The notes under the pieces are model-generated. The model was given only the letters and a program-made list of their open reading frames with translations, had not been told where the DNA came from and did no database searches. The translations under genes were made by a program, and so were the position numbers. A stretch of 64,000 nt of DNA from JAEZHK01 sp964575255 (GTDB lineage: Bacteria; Bacillota; Clostridia; Christensenellales; Aristaeellaceae): NCBI GenBank assembly GCA_964575255.1, contig CAZNPZ010000008.1, positions 1-64,000 on the forward strand. The letters are read 5' to 3'. Shown piece after piece: positions 1 through 8,674 of this stretch; the stretch's first letter is position 1, and the number at the start of each line of letters is the position of its first letter.

Positions 1-1080
1 GAAGCCCATGATGAAGGCGGACTTGATCGGGTCGTTGTGGTCGTTGAAGGTGATGTGGCCGGTGGCGCAATCGAGATCGGTGGCCTTCAACTGCGCGATG
101 ACGGGGTCCTTGTCGGTGGAGCCGGCGGTGTTGATGGCGGTGAACATGATCTTCGCAGCATCGTAGCCCAGCGCGTTGAAGCCCGCAGGCTCGTTGCCAT
201 ACTTCTCGGTGAAGGACTTGACGAAAGCCTGAGCGACCGGGCTGTCATCCGCGGTGGAGAAGGAGTCGCAATACACGGCGTTGTCAAGGAGCTCCGGTGC
301 GTCGGCGAGCTGCTTTTCGATGCTGCCCCAGCCGTCGGCGCCCATCATGGTCGCCTCAAGGCCCACGTCAACAGCCTGGCGAAGCATCAGCGCAGCGTCC
401 TCGTAGTAGTAGCATACGAACACGGCCTCGGGCTGTGCGTCCGCAATCTTGGTCAGCTGCGGGCTGTAGTCGGCGTCGCCGGCCTTGGCGGATTCCGCCG
501 CCACGACTTCAAGACCCAGCGCTTTGGCCTTGGCCTGAAACGCGTCGCTGAGGCCGATGGAGTAGTCGTTGGTGTTGTCAAACAGCACCGCGACCTTCTT
601 CGCACCCAGGTTTTCAGCGGCGTACTGCGCCATCAGCTCCGCTTGGAAGGGATCGAGGAAGCAGGCGCGGAACACGTTGGGGCGACCTTCGGTCACAGCG
701 TAGGCGGTGGCTGACGCGGTGATCATGGGCATGTTATCCGCGGCGGCGCGTTCGGCGACGGCCAGCGTGGGGGTGGTGGTAACGGGGCCGATCAGCGCGG
801 CGATGCCGTTGGACACCAACTGGTTGTAGGCGTTTGTGGCTTCGACGGCGTCATGGGTGTCGTCCAGCCAGATCATCTCGATCTGGTTGCCATTAAGGCC
901 TCCGTTGGCGTTGAACTCGTCAACCGCCAGGTTTACGCCGGCCTGTACCAGAAGGCCATAGGCGGATGCGGCGCCAGTAAGCGGCGCGATGCCGCCGATC
1001 TTGATGGTGTCAGCAAGGGCGACTGCGGACGAACACAGTGCGAGAGACAACGCGAGGAACAGGGCAAAGACTCTCTTCAT
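1..1080 (-). CDS. livK: Branched-chain amino acid ABC transporter substrate-binding protein, C-terminus cut by window edge
   Basis: Extracellular solute-binding protein of the LivK/periplasmic-binding type I family, which delivers branched-chain amino acids or related ligands to an ABC permease. On the minus strand the product begins MKRVFALFLALSLALCSSA, a signal peptide, followed by IKIGGIAPLTGAASAYG, the usual N-terminal family motif. Later segments typical of the fold include LDDTHDAVEATNAYNQLV, ALIGPVTTTPTLAVAE, VAVLFDNTNDYSIGL and GFNALGYDAAKIMFTAI. The start is set by an AAAGGAGG site about 7 nt upstream of the ATG at 1080. About 360 codons are visible, nearly the whole protein; the end and any permease or ATPase genes lie outside the window. 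The LALC motif before the cleavage region is not a proper lipobox, so lipid anchoring is uncertain. The family is clear; the exact ligand is not. Confidence 0.9.
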   Translation of the reverse strand, partial: MKRVFALFLALSLALCSSAVALADTIKIGGIAPLTGAASAYGLLVQAGVNLAVDEFNANGGLNGNQIEMIWLDDTHDAVEATNAYNQLVSNGIAALIGPVTTTPTLAVAERAAADNMPMITASATAYAVTEGRPNVFRACFLDPFQAELMAQYAAENLGAKKVAVLFDNTNDYSIGLSDAFQAKAKALGLEVVAAESAKAGDADYSPQLTKIADAQPEAVFVCYYYEDAALMLRQAVDVGLEATMMGADGWGSIEKQLADAPELLDNAVYCDSFSTADDSPVAQAFVKSFTEKYGNEPAGFNALGYDAAKIMFTAINTAGSTDKDPVIAQLKATDLDCATGHITFNDHNDPIKSAFIMGF

Positions 1081-1139
1081 GACGGGTTTCCTCCTTTTAG
1101 CGTTGGCGGGCATTCCAGCCCCAATTCGACAATAGCATA

Positions 1140-1175
1140 ATTATAATCTCATTACACCAGCGATTGCAATGAGAT
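1140..1175 (-). promoter_or_regulatory. Promoter with inverted-repeat candidate operator for livK
   Basis: Read on the minus strand, TTGCAA (1169-1164) and TATAAT (1145-1140) are separated by 18 bp, a good sigma-A arrangement about 60 bp upstream of the livK start. An 8-bp inverted repeat, ATCTCATT (1146-1153) and AATGAGAT (1168-1175), flanks the spacer and overlaps the -35 element, a usual position for a repressor site. The regulator is unknown. Confidence 0.6.
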
Positions 1176-1293
1176 AATGATTAATTATTTGATTTCTCGG
1201 GATAGGAATTCATTTAAAGGGTCTGTTGATAAAAGCAGCAAACCAGGCTGAATAAGGTATAATGGAGGCAAGAAAAGGGACAGGAGAACGGCC

Positions 1294-1590
1294 ATGAATC
1301 AGATACAAATGGTATGCCTGGAAGACCTTGTGGCAAAGGATCACCCGTACCGCAAGCTCAAGAAACTGCTGGATTTCAAGCGGATCATCAGGAAGTTGAA
1401 GCTGGAACAGGCAGGGGTGGGCGCGACGGGGTATGGCAAGGAGAGGCTGGTATACTGTTTGATGCTGCAGTTTATGGAGACCGATGTTGCGGCGGAAGCA
1501 GAGGAGCAAGAAATGACGATTAAGACGGCGGCACTTGAACTGTTAATTTCTAAATTTCCATCTGCGAAGGTGGACGGCGTGTATAATTAA
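1294..1590 (+). pseudogene. N-terminal fragment of an IS1182/IS5-like transposase
   Basis: The first ~60 residues (MNQIQMVCLEDLVAKDHPYR, then LERRLVYCLMLQFME-like text) match the start of IS1182-type DDE transposases, where the family continues with a 'LMLQFMEDLSDRELER' region. Here the similarity stops at about position 1475 and the remaining ~35 codons are unrelated, ending in a stop at 1590. Intact proteins of this kind have 400 or more residues and a DDE catalytic core, all missing here. A TATAAT box at 1258-1263 and a purine-rich stretch precede the ATG. It is a dead insertion-sequence remnant just upstream of the large secreted protein gene. Terminal inverted repeats could not be defined. 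Confidence 0.7.
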
Positions 1591-1634
1591 GAGTAAAATA
1601 AAATTGTATTAATTTTAAGTGGGGGCGTAGGGCT

Positions 1635-4600
1635 GTGAACCGACTTTTTAGAAACCTGCTCTCGTGTATGCTGGTTCTGTTTCTGGTAATCACCAACGTC
1701 GCATTCGGGTTTAGTCCGGAATCCCTACTTTCGGAGATCACCGCCGCGGCCGAGGCGCAGGCCGATGGATCCGGCGGCGGGCCGGGTACCGCGGAAGAGG
1801 TCGCCGCCCCGGACAGCGGACAGGGCGCGGAGGATGACGAGAGCGTCGCCCCGGACGATGAACAGGTTACGGAAGAAGACGAGACCGCCACCCCGGACGG
1901 CGAACAGAGCGCTGAGGGTGATAATACCTCCGCTCAGGACGACGGACAGGGCACGGAAGGAGAGGGAACCCCCGCTCCGGACGACGGACAGGGCACGGAA
2001 GGCGAGGGAACCCCCGCTCCGGACGATGGACAGGGCGCGGAAGGCGAGGGAACCCCCGCTCCGGGCGGTGGACTGGATGCGGAAGGCGAGGAGACCCTCG
2101 ATCTGGGGACGTTGCCGGACGAAACCATCTCCCCGAACGAACTCCTGAATACAGATACCGGGGCGGAGCCGCCTGTCGAGCTGAAGGCGAAGGCCGCCAC
2201 CGGCGTCATGATCTACGTCGGGCCAAGGGATCCCGCGGTCGAGGCGGACGTCGAAGTGATCGACCTGAATTCCAAGGTCAAGAAGCTGTCGCTGTACGCA
2301 GTGGTCATGCCGGAAGGTTCGCCGCAGGCGGTCGACTGGTTCATCACCAAAAACAAAGCAGTCTCCGCCAAACTCTCCGGCACGAATTGCGTTTTGACCG
2401 GTCTAAAGCCGGGGTCAGTGACGGTCACCGCCCGGGCAAAGGACGGCAGCGGCGTCTTGGACACCTGTACGGTGACGGTCGCCGGGCTGGCCAAGTCGAT
2501 CACCGTCAGCGGCCCGAACGAACTGCTGACAGGCACCTACGCGAAGTACGCGGCGGCGGTCTCGCCCAAGGGCACCACCAACAAGGCGGTCACCTGGGAG
2601 CTGGACAGCGAGATTGCGGCGACCATCGACCCCGTGACCGGCATGCTGACGGCGAAGGAGGTCACGGAAGCGCTGACCGTGATGATCACGGCGACGGCGT
2701 CGGACGCGGGCGGCGTCTCCTCCCAGCCCTATCCGGTCATCATACGACCCGCGGCCACCGACGTGACCATTATGGAAGGCGTCGAGGAAGCCGACGAGGC
2801 GCTGATCGACCTGAACACCAAAGTCAAGACGCTTCAATTGACGGTGGAAGTCGCCCCGGACGGCGCGTTTGAGGCGATGAACTGGTTCAGTTCGAATCCC
2901 AAGGTGGCGAAGGTCAGCGCGAACGGGCTGGTGACCGGCCTGAAGCCGGGTACGGCCACGATCACGGCGGCAACCAAGGACGGCAGCGGAACTTTCGACA
3001 CCTTCCTGGTCACGGTGGCCGGGTTGGCCAAGGCGATCACGGTCAGCGGCCCGAAGGAAGTCGTTTCGGGTTCCTCCGGACAGTATGCGGCGGCGGTTTC
3101 CCCCAAGGGGACGACGAACAAGACGGTCACATGGATGCTGGACGATGAAAGCGCCGCGTCCATCGACCCGGACACCGGGCTTCTGACGGCGGAGGATGTG
3201 GACAGCGCCACGACCGTAAACATTACGGCCACCGCCACGGACGGCAGCGAAGTGGCCTCCGCGCCCTATCAGGTCAGCATCCTGCCCCAGTCCGCCGGAG
3301 TTGTGGTCTGGCAGTCCGGCATCACCATCGACCATGCTTCGATCCATCTGAACCAGAGCAAGTCGCTCACGCTCTCGGCGGAAGTGTTGCCGTCGGACGC
3401 CAGGAAGGGCGTCAAATGGTCGTCCACCAACCCGAAAGTCGCAAAGGTGGACGCGAAGGGCGTCGTGACGGGCGTCAAGACCGGACAGGCGGTCATTCGC
3501 GCGACGGCGGCCGACGGCATGTCCTATAAAGAAATCGCGCTGACCGTCGACTCCGGCAAGAGCTTCCAGCTGGAATACAACGACAGCGTCACGACCGTCT
3601 TCGCGGACATGGATTCCGATTGGAGCTACATTGGGTCCGTCACCGCGAGGAACGTAAATCTGAAGCCCGGCGAACACGGGGAATGGAGCCTGGAGCTGAT
3701 CCAGGCCGACGACATGGACGATCCGCCTGCGACACTGTATATCGGCTACAGCAGCGATACCTACGCAAGCATCAATTACAGCAATGCCCACGGCTCCGGA
3801 CATGTGGAATACGCGCTGCGCTATCAGGGTGGCGCGGGCCGGTACGACCAGACGGTGACCATTGCGCTGGACGTGGTCGATACCACCCCCGATGAGCTGC
3901 CCACAGGCATCAGCTATCCGGTGACCTCGCTGGAACTCAATAAGGGCGCCACCTATTATTTCGACGTTTCCAAGATTGCGTTCAATGGCGGAGCGATGGA
4001 CGGCAGCGTGAAGAGCTGGCGCGGCTTCTACCTGGCGGACGCCATCTACCGCAACTGCGCAGTCAAGTCGGACGCCTACGGCGGCTACAGAATCAATTTC
4101 AACAAGGCCGGCCGATACGTGGTCGCCGTCAGGGCCAACATTGGCAACCGTCGATTCGCTGTTGACATTCCGATCATCGTCAAGGATCGCGGTGCTTCCA
4201 CGATGGCCTTGACCACCAACCTGCGGTACAACGTGATCTATCAGGACGGTGAAGAGGATTACGAACGCTACCTGGGCCGCGTGGAGGTCTCCAATTTCGC
4301 GATCATGGACGGCGAGCGGTTCGTGTACAGCATTGCCCCCGTCACGGAAGGCCCCGCCCGGATCAGCCTGGAAGATTCGAGTTCGATGTACGACAGCAAT
4401 GGGATTTTCTACTACCTGAACGAGGGTACCGGGAAATCCACGTACCGCATCACAGTCAAGGTGCAGCGCATGGATGAAAACGACGAGTATGTGGACACGG
4501 GCGACGTCGGCACAACAGACATCACGGTGGACGTGAGGAACCTGCCAGGCGGCCTGCCGACGGACGTCAAGGTACCCAAGACCAATTATACCGTCAAGCC

Positions 4601-6728
4601 CGGCGCGAGCCTGACATTCAAGTATTCCGACATCCAGTTCGGCAAGGGCAAGCTGCCCGCCGGCGTGAAGGTCTGGAAAGAGTACACAACCGGAGACGGC
4701 TGGGACGACGCTTACACCCAGGAGACGAGTACGGGCGTCAAATGCACGTTTGACGAGCCGGGCATCTATGTACTGTACGCACAGATTGGCGTCGGCAGCT
4801 ACTTCCGAGAAAAGAGGATCATCATCACCGTCTCGGATGGAAGTGGCATCCCGCTCAAGCTGAATGTCGAAATGTACTATTCGAAACTGTACGAGGACGG
4901 GGACGAACAGGGCACGATTGCGTACATCTCGGCGAAAAACATCTCGTCGGATGTGAACGGCGACTATGAATGGTTGATCGAGCGGTTGGGCGAAGGCTCG
5001 GCGGACGACGATCCGGTGGTGCTCACGCTGGAGAACGAAGAAAGCGACGAGCCGCGGAACTGGGTGGGCTATGAGCTGACGGGCGGCACGGGTTCGGTCA
5101 CCTACCGGGTGACATTCAAGATGGGCGATCTGTCGGCCTACACCGACCTGACGGTGACCGTCTCCTCGTCGGACGGCCTCCCTACCGGCGCAAGCGTTTC
5201 GCAGAATCTGTACGAGATCAAACCGGGCGATTCCATCTTCTTCAGCTTTGGCGACATCGAGTTTGAGAGCGGAACCGAGACCGAAGACATCGAAGTGTGG
5301 CGCAACTACGACCACGATTACGACGCCTGGCAGAACGTCAACGAAAACTACGGCGACGAAGGCATCCGGTATACGTTTGGCGAGAAGGGCCGCTACATCC
5401 TGTACGCGATGATCGGCATCGGCAACCATTCGTATTCTACGCCCATCGAGATCGACGTGGCGGAGGAAGGCGAGCCGATCCTTGAGCTTGACGTCAATCA
5501 GTATTTCTCCACGGTGTACGTCGGAGAGGATTACGACTCGTACCTTGCCAAGATCAGGCCGCGGAACTTCGAGATCAATCCGGCGTCCGGCGAGGAATAC
5601 GACTGGTCGGTAGAGCAGACCAGCGGCAGCGCCAGCGTGATCACAGCCCAAATCGAGTATGATGACGGCGACGACTACGCCTCCCTCCGGTATCATCTGG
5701 GCAGCGGAACCGGCAGCGCCAGCTTCCACGTGACGCTTACGGTGGGCGAGTACGAGGCCAGCGCGGACATTGCCGTCATGGTCGTAAACCGCCCCGCCTC
5801 GTTCCCGACGGACGTCAACGTGCCCAGGACTTCCTACAGCATCGAGCCCGGCGACACGCTCACCTTCCTGTACGCCGACATTACGCCCAAGCCCGTGGGC
5901 GCCCCCGTCGGCGCGCAGGTGTTCAAGGAATACTACACAGGCGACGGCCCGTGGGATTCTACGGAGTGGATCGAGATGGCTGACAGAGAGGAGATAACCT
6001 TCTACGAAGAAGGCCGCTACACGCTGTGGGCGCACCTTTCGATCAACAACCTTTCCTTTGAAAGAGTGATCGTCGTCACCGTCGGCGACAGCGACGAGCT
6101 TGATCCAAACCTCGAACTGGAACAGGATTACGACACGATCTTCCAGGAGTGGGACGACTATGAAGACTTTGCCTCGATCGACGCGCACGCGGTGCTGCTG
6201 GGCGGTGAAACCTACGAATGGGACATCCAGCGGATCGGAGGCACTTCCACCGGAACGATCAACCTGGCCAAGAACTACGAGGAAGAGAATTACCTGAGGC
6301 TCTGCTACGACAACGTGAACGCCGGGGTCGGCACGGCGATCTTCCGCGTCACTTACACCGCCGCCAACGGGCTGTACGAGGGGTCGGTCGACCTCACGCT
6401 CCACATCCGGTCCACAGCCGAGTTCGACAGCTTCCCGACGGGCATCGACTTGTCCAATTTCGACACTCCGTACCGAATCAGCGCGGGCGACACGCTCACG
6501 CTGGACTCGTCCGATCTGGGATTCACCGGCGGCGACGTCCCCGATGGCCAGAATGTATGGGGACATTTCTACAGCGACGAAGGCGACTGGGGCAACGTAT
6601 ACTGGGACGAGGATGGTTCGATCTACCATATCACGTTCAACGAGCCGGGCACGTACACGCTGAACGCCAGAACAGGCTTTGACAACGTTTCGTTCTCCGA
6701 AACTGGCATAGAGATCATCGTGTCGTAG
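1635..6728 (+). CDS. Large secreted Big2-domain protein with five ~210-residue tandem modules
   Basis: A 1,697-residue exported protein. Residues 1-40 form a signal peptide (hydrophobic LLSCMLVLFLVITNVAFGF). About residues 45-165 are an acidic Gly/Pro/Glu-rich linker with three near-identical 14-residue repeats. About residues 190-650 hold roughly five bacterial Ig-like (Big2) domains, recognisable by repeated 'NPKVAKVSANGLVTGLKPGT' type segments. The remaining ~1,045 residues are five tandem modules of about 210 residues, each with a central LPTG/FPTD-type motif and an end resembling F-x-E-x-G-x-Y-x-L-x-A. No LPXTG, SLH or other wall anchor is visible, so it may be released or held non-covalently. 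The start is a GTG with only a weak G-rich site; the signal peptide supports it. The role is unknown; adhesion or surface-layer function is inference from Big2 content. Confidence 0.85.
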   Translation: MNRLFRNLLSCMLVLFLVITNVAFGFSPESLLSEITAAAEAQADGSGGGPGTAEEVAAPDSGQGAEDDESVAPDDEQVTEEDETATPDGEQSAEGDNTSAQDDGQGTEGEGTPAPDDGQGTEGEGTPAPDDGQGAEGEGTPAPGGGLDAEGEETLDLGTLPDETISPNELLNTDTGAEPPVELKAKAATGVMIYVGPRDPAVEADVEVIDLNSKVKKLSLYAVVMPEGSPQAVDWFITKNKAVSAKLSGTNCVLTGLKPGSVTVTARAKDGSGVLDTCTVTVAGLAKSITVSGPNELLTGTYAKYAAAVSPKGTTNKAVTWELDSEIAATIDPVTGMLTAKEVTEALTVMITATASDAGGVSSQPYPVIIRPAATDVTIMEGVEEADEALIDLNTKVKTLQLTVEVAPDGAFEAMNWFSSNPKVAKVSANGLVTGLKPGTATITAATKDGSGTFDTFLVTVAGLAKAITVSGPKEVVSGSSGQYAAAVSPKGTTNKTVTWMLDDESAASIDPDTGLLTAEDVDSATTVNITATATDGSEVASAPYQVSILPQSAGVVVWQSGITIDHASIHLNQSKSLTLSAEVLPSDARKGVKWSSTNPKVAKVDAKGVVTGVKTGQAVIRATAADGMSYKEIALTVDSGKSFQLEYNDSVTTVFADMDSDWSYIGSVTARNVNLKPGEHGEWSLELIQADDMDDPPATLYIGYSSDTYASINYSNAHGSGHVEYALRYQGGAGRYDQTVTIALDVVDTTPDELPTGISYPVTSLELNKGATYYFDVSKIAFNGGAMDGSVKSWRGFYLADAIYRNCAVKSDAYGGYRINFNKAGRYVVAVRANIGNRRFAVDIPIIVKDRGASTMALTTNLRYNVIYQDGEEDYERYLGRVEVSNFAIMDGERFVYSIAPVTEGPARISLEDSSSMYDSNGIFYYLNEGTGKSTYRITVKVQRMDENDEYVDTGDVGTTDITVDVRNLPGGLPTDVKVPKTNYTVKPGASLTFKYSDIQFGKGKLPAGVKVWKEYTTGDGWDDAYTQETSTGVKCTFDEPGIYVLYAQIGVGSYFREKRIIITVSDGSGIPLKLNVEMYYSKLYEDGDEQGTIAYISAKNISSDVNGDYEWLIERLGEGSADDDPVVLTLENEESDEPRNWVGYELTGGTGSVTYRVTFKMGDLSAYTDLTVTVSSSDGLPTGASVSQNLYEIKPGDSIFFSFGDIEFESGTETEDIEVWRNYDHDYDAWQNVNENYGDEGIRYTFGEKGRYILYAMIGIGNHSYSTPIEIDVAEEGEPILELDVNQYFSTVYVGEDYDSYLAKIRPRNFEINPASGEEYDWSVEQTSGSASVITAQIEYDDGDDYASLRYHLGSGTGSASFHVTLTVGEYEASADIAVMVVNRPASFPTDVNVPRTSYSIEPGDTLTFLYADITPKPVGAPVGAQVFKEYYTGDGPWDSTEWIEMADREEITFYEEGRYTLWAHLSINNLSFERVIVVTVGDSDELDPNLELEQDYDTIFQEWDDYEDFASIDAHAVLLGGETYEWDIQRIGGTSTGTINLAKNYEEENYLRLCYDNVNAGVGTAIFRVTYTAANGLYEGSVDLTLHIRSTAEFDSFPTGIDLSNFDTPYRISAGDTLTLDSSDLGFTGGDVPDGQNVWGHFYSDEGDWGNVYWDEDGSIYHITFNEPGTYTLNARTGFDNVSFSETGIEIIVS
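1938..2063 (+). repeat. Three 42-bp tandem repeats in the linker of the Big2 protein
   Basis: Three consecutive 42-bp units (1938-1979, 1980-2021, 2022-2063) encode DDGQGTEGEGTPAP with only a few base changes. Degenerate versions flank them on both sides (about 1800-1937 and 2064-2105). The array forms an acidic, probably disordered spacer between the signal peptide and the Ig-like domains and is likely to vary in copy number. Confidence 0.9.
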
Positions 6729-6776
6729 TGTTCCGCACCGTGATTTGAATTCTGACACATTCTAACAACCATATAT

Positions 6777-6808
6777 GCGGCGCCAGATGCTGGTTCATCC
6801 GGCGCCGC
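6777..6808. terminator. Hairpin between the Big2 gene and azoR, probable bidirectional terminator
   Basis: GCGGCGCC (6777-6784) pairs with GGCGCCGC (6801-6808), an 8-bp GC stem extended by three more pairs after one mismatch. It lies 49 bp after the stop of the plus-strand gene and before the end of the minus-strand azoreductase gene. The T-tract is weak (GTTATT), so termination is plausible rather than certain. Confidence 0.5.
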
Positions 6809-6960
6809 GTTATTCGCCTTTGTCAAGCGATACACCTTGATCGCCTTCACCGGTTTGATCTGAATCCTGTTCATCTCGAAACTTGGTCGAGATCGACGAT
6901 CCGGCTGTAGGCTCCGCATATGCAACTGGTGAAGCTGGCCGGCTCCAATGGCCTTGAATG

Positions 6961-7605
6961 TCAAAATAGCTTTGCAACCAGCGGTTCAATTTCCTCGGTA
7001 GCCTTTTGTATGGCGTTTTGGCGATCAGCTTCACAGGTGCCTGTTCCGTCGACCAACAGTTCCTTGAATGTGTCTATCCCCAAAAACTCCATCATATCAC
7101 GTACATAATTCAGCCCTTTGTTAAGAGCGTTTTTCAAAATCCAAGGCACGTTTGCGCCTGATGATTGAACGTAGATAAAGATTCGACGCTTGTCACTGAG
7201 CAAACCGTGCGGCATATCCTTTTCGAACGCGATTGTCTTTCCGGATTGGATGATGCAATCCAGGTATTCTTTGACCGGTGCGGGAAACGAGAGACTCCAC
7301 ATTGGCGCTGCCAAGATGTAGATATCCGCGGCCTTGAACTGATCGCACAGTTGCTCGATCACGGCGACTTCGTTCTGTTCTTCAGAGCTGAGCTTGCTCC
7401 TGCATTCCGAGTTGACGATCGCGCTTCTGCTCTGAAAGTAACACCCTTTCAACTGAGGGATATGGTTTGTGTATAGGTTCAGTTCTTCTACAACGATACT
7501 CGGATCCCGTCCTACAATCGCATTTACCAGACTCCTGCTGACGGTACGGCAGGATGAGAGCTCTTCCGCTTTTGAATTTGCGATGAGATATAACAGTTTT
7601 CTCAT
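6961..7605 (-). CDS. azoR: FMN-dependent NADH-azoreductase-like flavodoxin-fold protein
   Basis: A 214-residue flavodoxin-like fold protein of the AzoR/NAD(P)H-quinone oxidoreductase family, which reduces quinones and azo compounds using FMN. Evidence is the N-terminal MRKLLYLIANSKAEELSSCRTVSR (phosphate-binding loop region) and the family signature AAPMWSLSFPAPVKEYLDCI followed by SGKTIAF, which resembles AAPMWNF-IP-LKQYID in known AzoR proteins. Length is normal for the family (about 200-210). The start ATG follows GAGGGAGAAATG. The gene stands alone on the minus strand and converges with the Big2 gene. A role in electrophile or quinone detoxification is inferred from family and from neighbouring oxidoreductases. 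Confidence 0.85.
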   Translation of the reverse strand: MRKLLYLIANSKAEELSSCRTVSRSLVNAIVGRDPSIVVEELNLYTNHIPQLKGCYFQSRSAIVNSECRSKLSSEEQNEVAVIEQLCDQFKAADIYILAAPMWSLSFPAPVKEYLDCIIQSGKTIAFEKDMPHGLLSDKRRIFIYVQSSGANVPWILKNALNKGLNYVRDMMEFLGIDTFKELLVDGTGTCEADRQNAIQKATEEIEPLVAKLF

Positions 7606-8159
7606 GATTCATTTCTCCCTCAAAAGGTGTTGCCGCACACTTTTAACCGTGCAAAATTCTGATCCGCCATATTTGATTGCTCTCGCCAGAATATCATTTT
7701 GTAGTATTCCCGTCTTTGGTTACTGCAAACTGGTAAATCCCGGACGTGATGGCAAAGGTTGGATCATGATGGGACCACCAAGCGCGCGTTAAGGTACTTC
7801 ATGAAAGGGTTTTCCAGGGAACTGGAGGGTACCGGTTGTAGCGGGTAGATTATCGCCGGGCATGATGCTAACAGATTTCATCACAAAAACGCCTGATGGG
7901 GAAACATCTGAAGTCATCTCGGACGAGAAGTTTAAAAGGGTGTTCAAAATTTTGGCTGACAAACCTGAAACGGTCGCAAAATTCTTAATACCGAGAATAT
8001 CGGCAACACCCCAAACGACGCTCTGATCGCTTGGTTGACAAACGCAAGGGCGGCATGGCGTTTCATGACTGCGAGCCAACATAAAGACAGGCTGATTTAG
8101 TCGGGGGGAATCCTGTTTACTGGTCGACGGAGAATCACACCGGAGAAGCGGGCGTCGGT
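7606..8159. other. Gene-poor stretch with one possible short reading-frame remnant
   Basis: No intact gene is visible between azoR and the decayed ATPase region. The one stretch that reads like protein is on the plus strand at 7862-8026: a 54-codon frame containing DGETSEVISDEKFKRVFKIL followed by ADKPETVAKFLIPR. It has no ribosome binding site and stops abruptly, so it may be the remnant of a lost gene. I do not recognise it. The rest looks non-coding or too decayed to read. Confidence 0.3.
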
Positions 8160-8604
8160 TTATTCTGATACATCCACGATTTCCCCGATGTGATTCCATG
8201 ATGAACCAACGGTCAGCTCTAGCAACCGTTGCCCGATGGCTATCCCGACCAAAGCGGTCGGGTCATGCGCGATGGGTTCCCTCCCTTGGGAACAAGCGCG
8301 CGTCCGTGCGGGGGGAAGAGCGCCGCGGTGTACAAGTTCATGCAATCCGGTTCATCGGACAGGCGACCATGAGGCTGGGGATAGTCCTCTTGCCCACGCC
8401 GCCCTTTCCAGTGATGGCGACAGGAAGCGCATGGTGTTTCCTCTGAATCCCGGAAAAGAACGCCCGGAACCGGGCTTGCAACTCAGCGCCCAGTACGTCC
8501 ATTACCGACATTCCGTCCCGGTTCGCACCGCGCAGGGTTTGGGAGAAGGGGATCATGACGATAAGTTCGCGTCCCGCGAGAGAATCGCGGATGAACGCTG
8601 TTCT
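8160..8604 (-). pseudogene. Decayed CooC/MinD-like P-loop ATPase remnant(s)
   Basis: On the minus strand one frame reads RELIVMIPFSQTLRGANRDG, similar in style to the C-terminal end of CooC/ArsA/MinD-type ATPases. About 45 codons later comes VAITGKGGVGKRTIPSLMV, a near-canonical deviant Walker A motif (GKGGVGKT with T changed to R) of an N-terminal end. That frame stops at 8338-8340 and a different frame continues with an open 61-codon stretch. There is no intact ORF. The likely history is one or two adjacent ATPase genes, such as corrinoid or metal-cofactor maturation ATPases, reduced by deletion and frameshift. It lies just downstream of a homocysteine methyltransferase gene. The P-loop reading is what I see; the family history is inference. 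Confidence 0.4.
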
Positions 8605-8674
8605 GCGAAACCTGTACCGCGTAATCCGCGTCCTCGAACGGCATGCTGCCAATGCCCGAAGCAACTGGTTTTGC

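Noticed and set aside
1938..2063. Tandem 42-bp repeats, and the 45-bp repeats at 19041-19960, as CRISPR arrays
   Set aside because: Repeats are contiguous without unique spacers and are in-frame coding sequence.
2415..6758. Minus-strand open frame of 1,447 codons opposite the Big2 gene
   Set aside because: It is a shadow produced by the GC-rich codon pattern of the real gene; the translation is Arg/Val/Asp/His-rich without domains, and the plus strand has signal peptide and Big2 domains.
7789..8199. Minus-strand 136-codon open frame
   Set aside because: No ribosome binding site or family features; the more protein-like text in this stretch is on the plus strand (7862-8026) and is itself weak.
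8244..8262. Perfect 7-bp hairpin CCCGACC-AAAGC-GGTCGGG as a terminator
   Set aside because: No U-tract in either direction and it lies inside decayed coding sequence; may be chance in GC-rich DNA.
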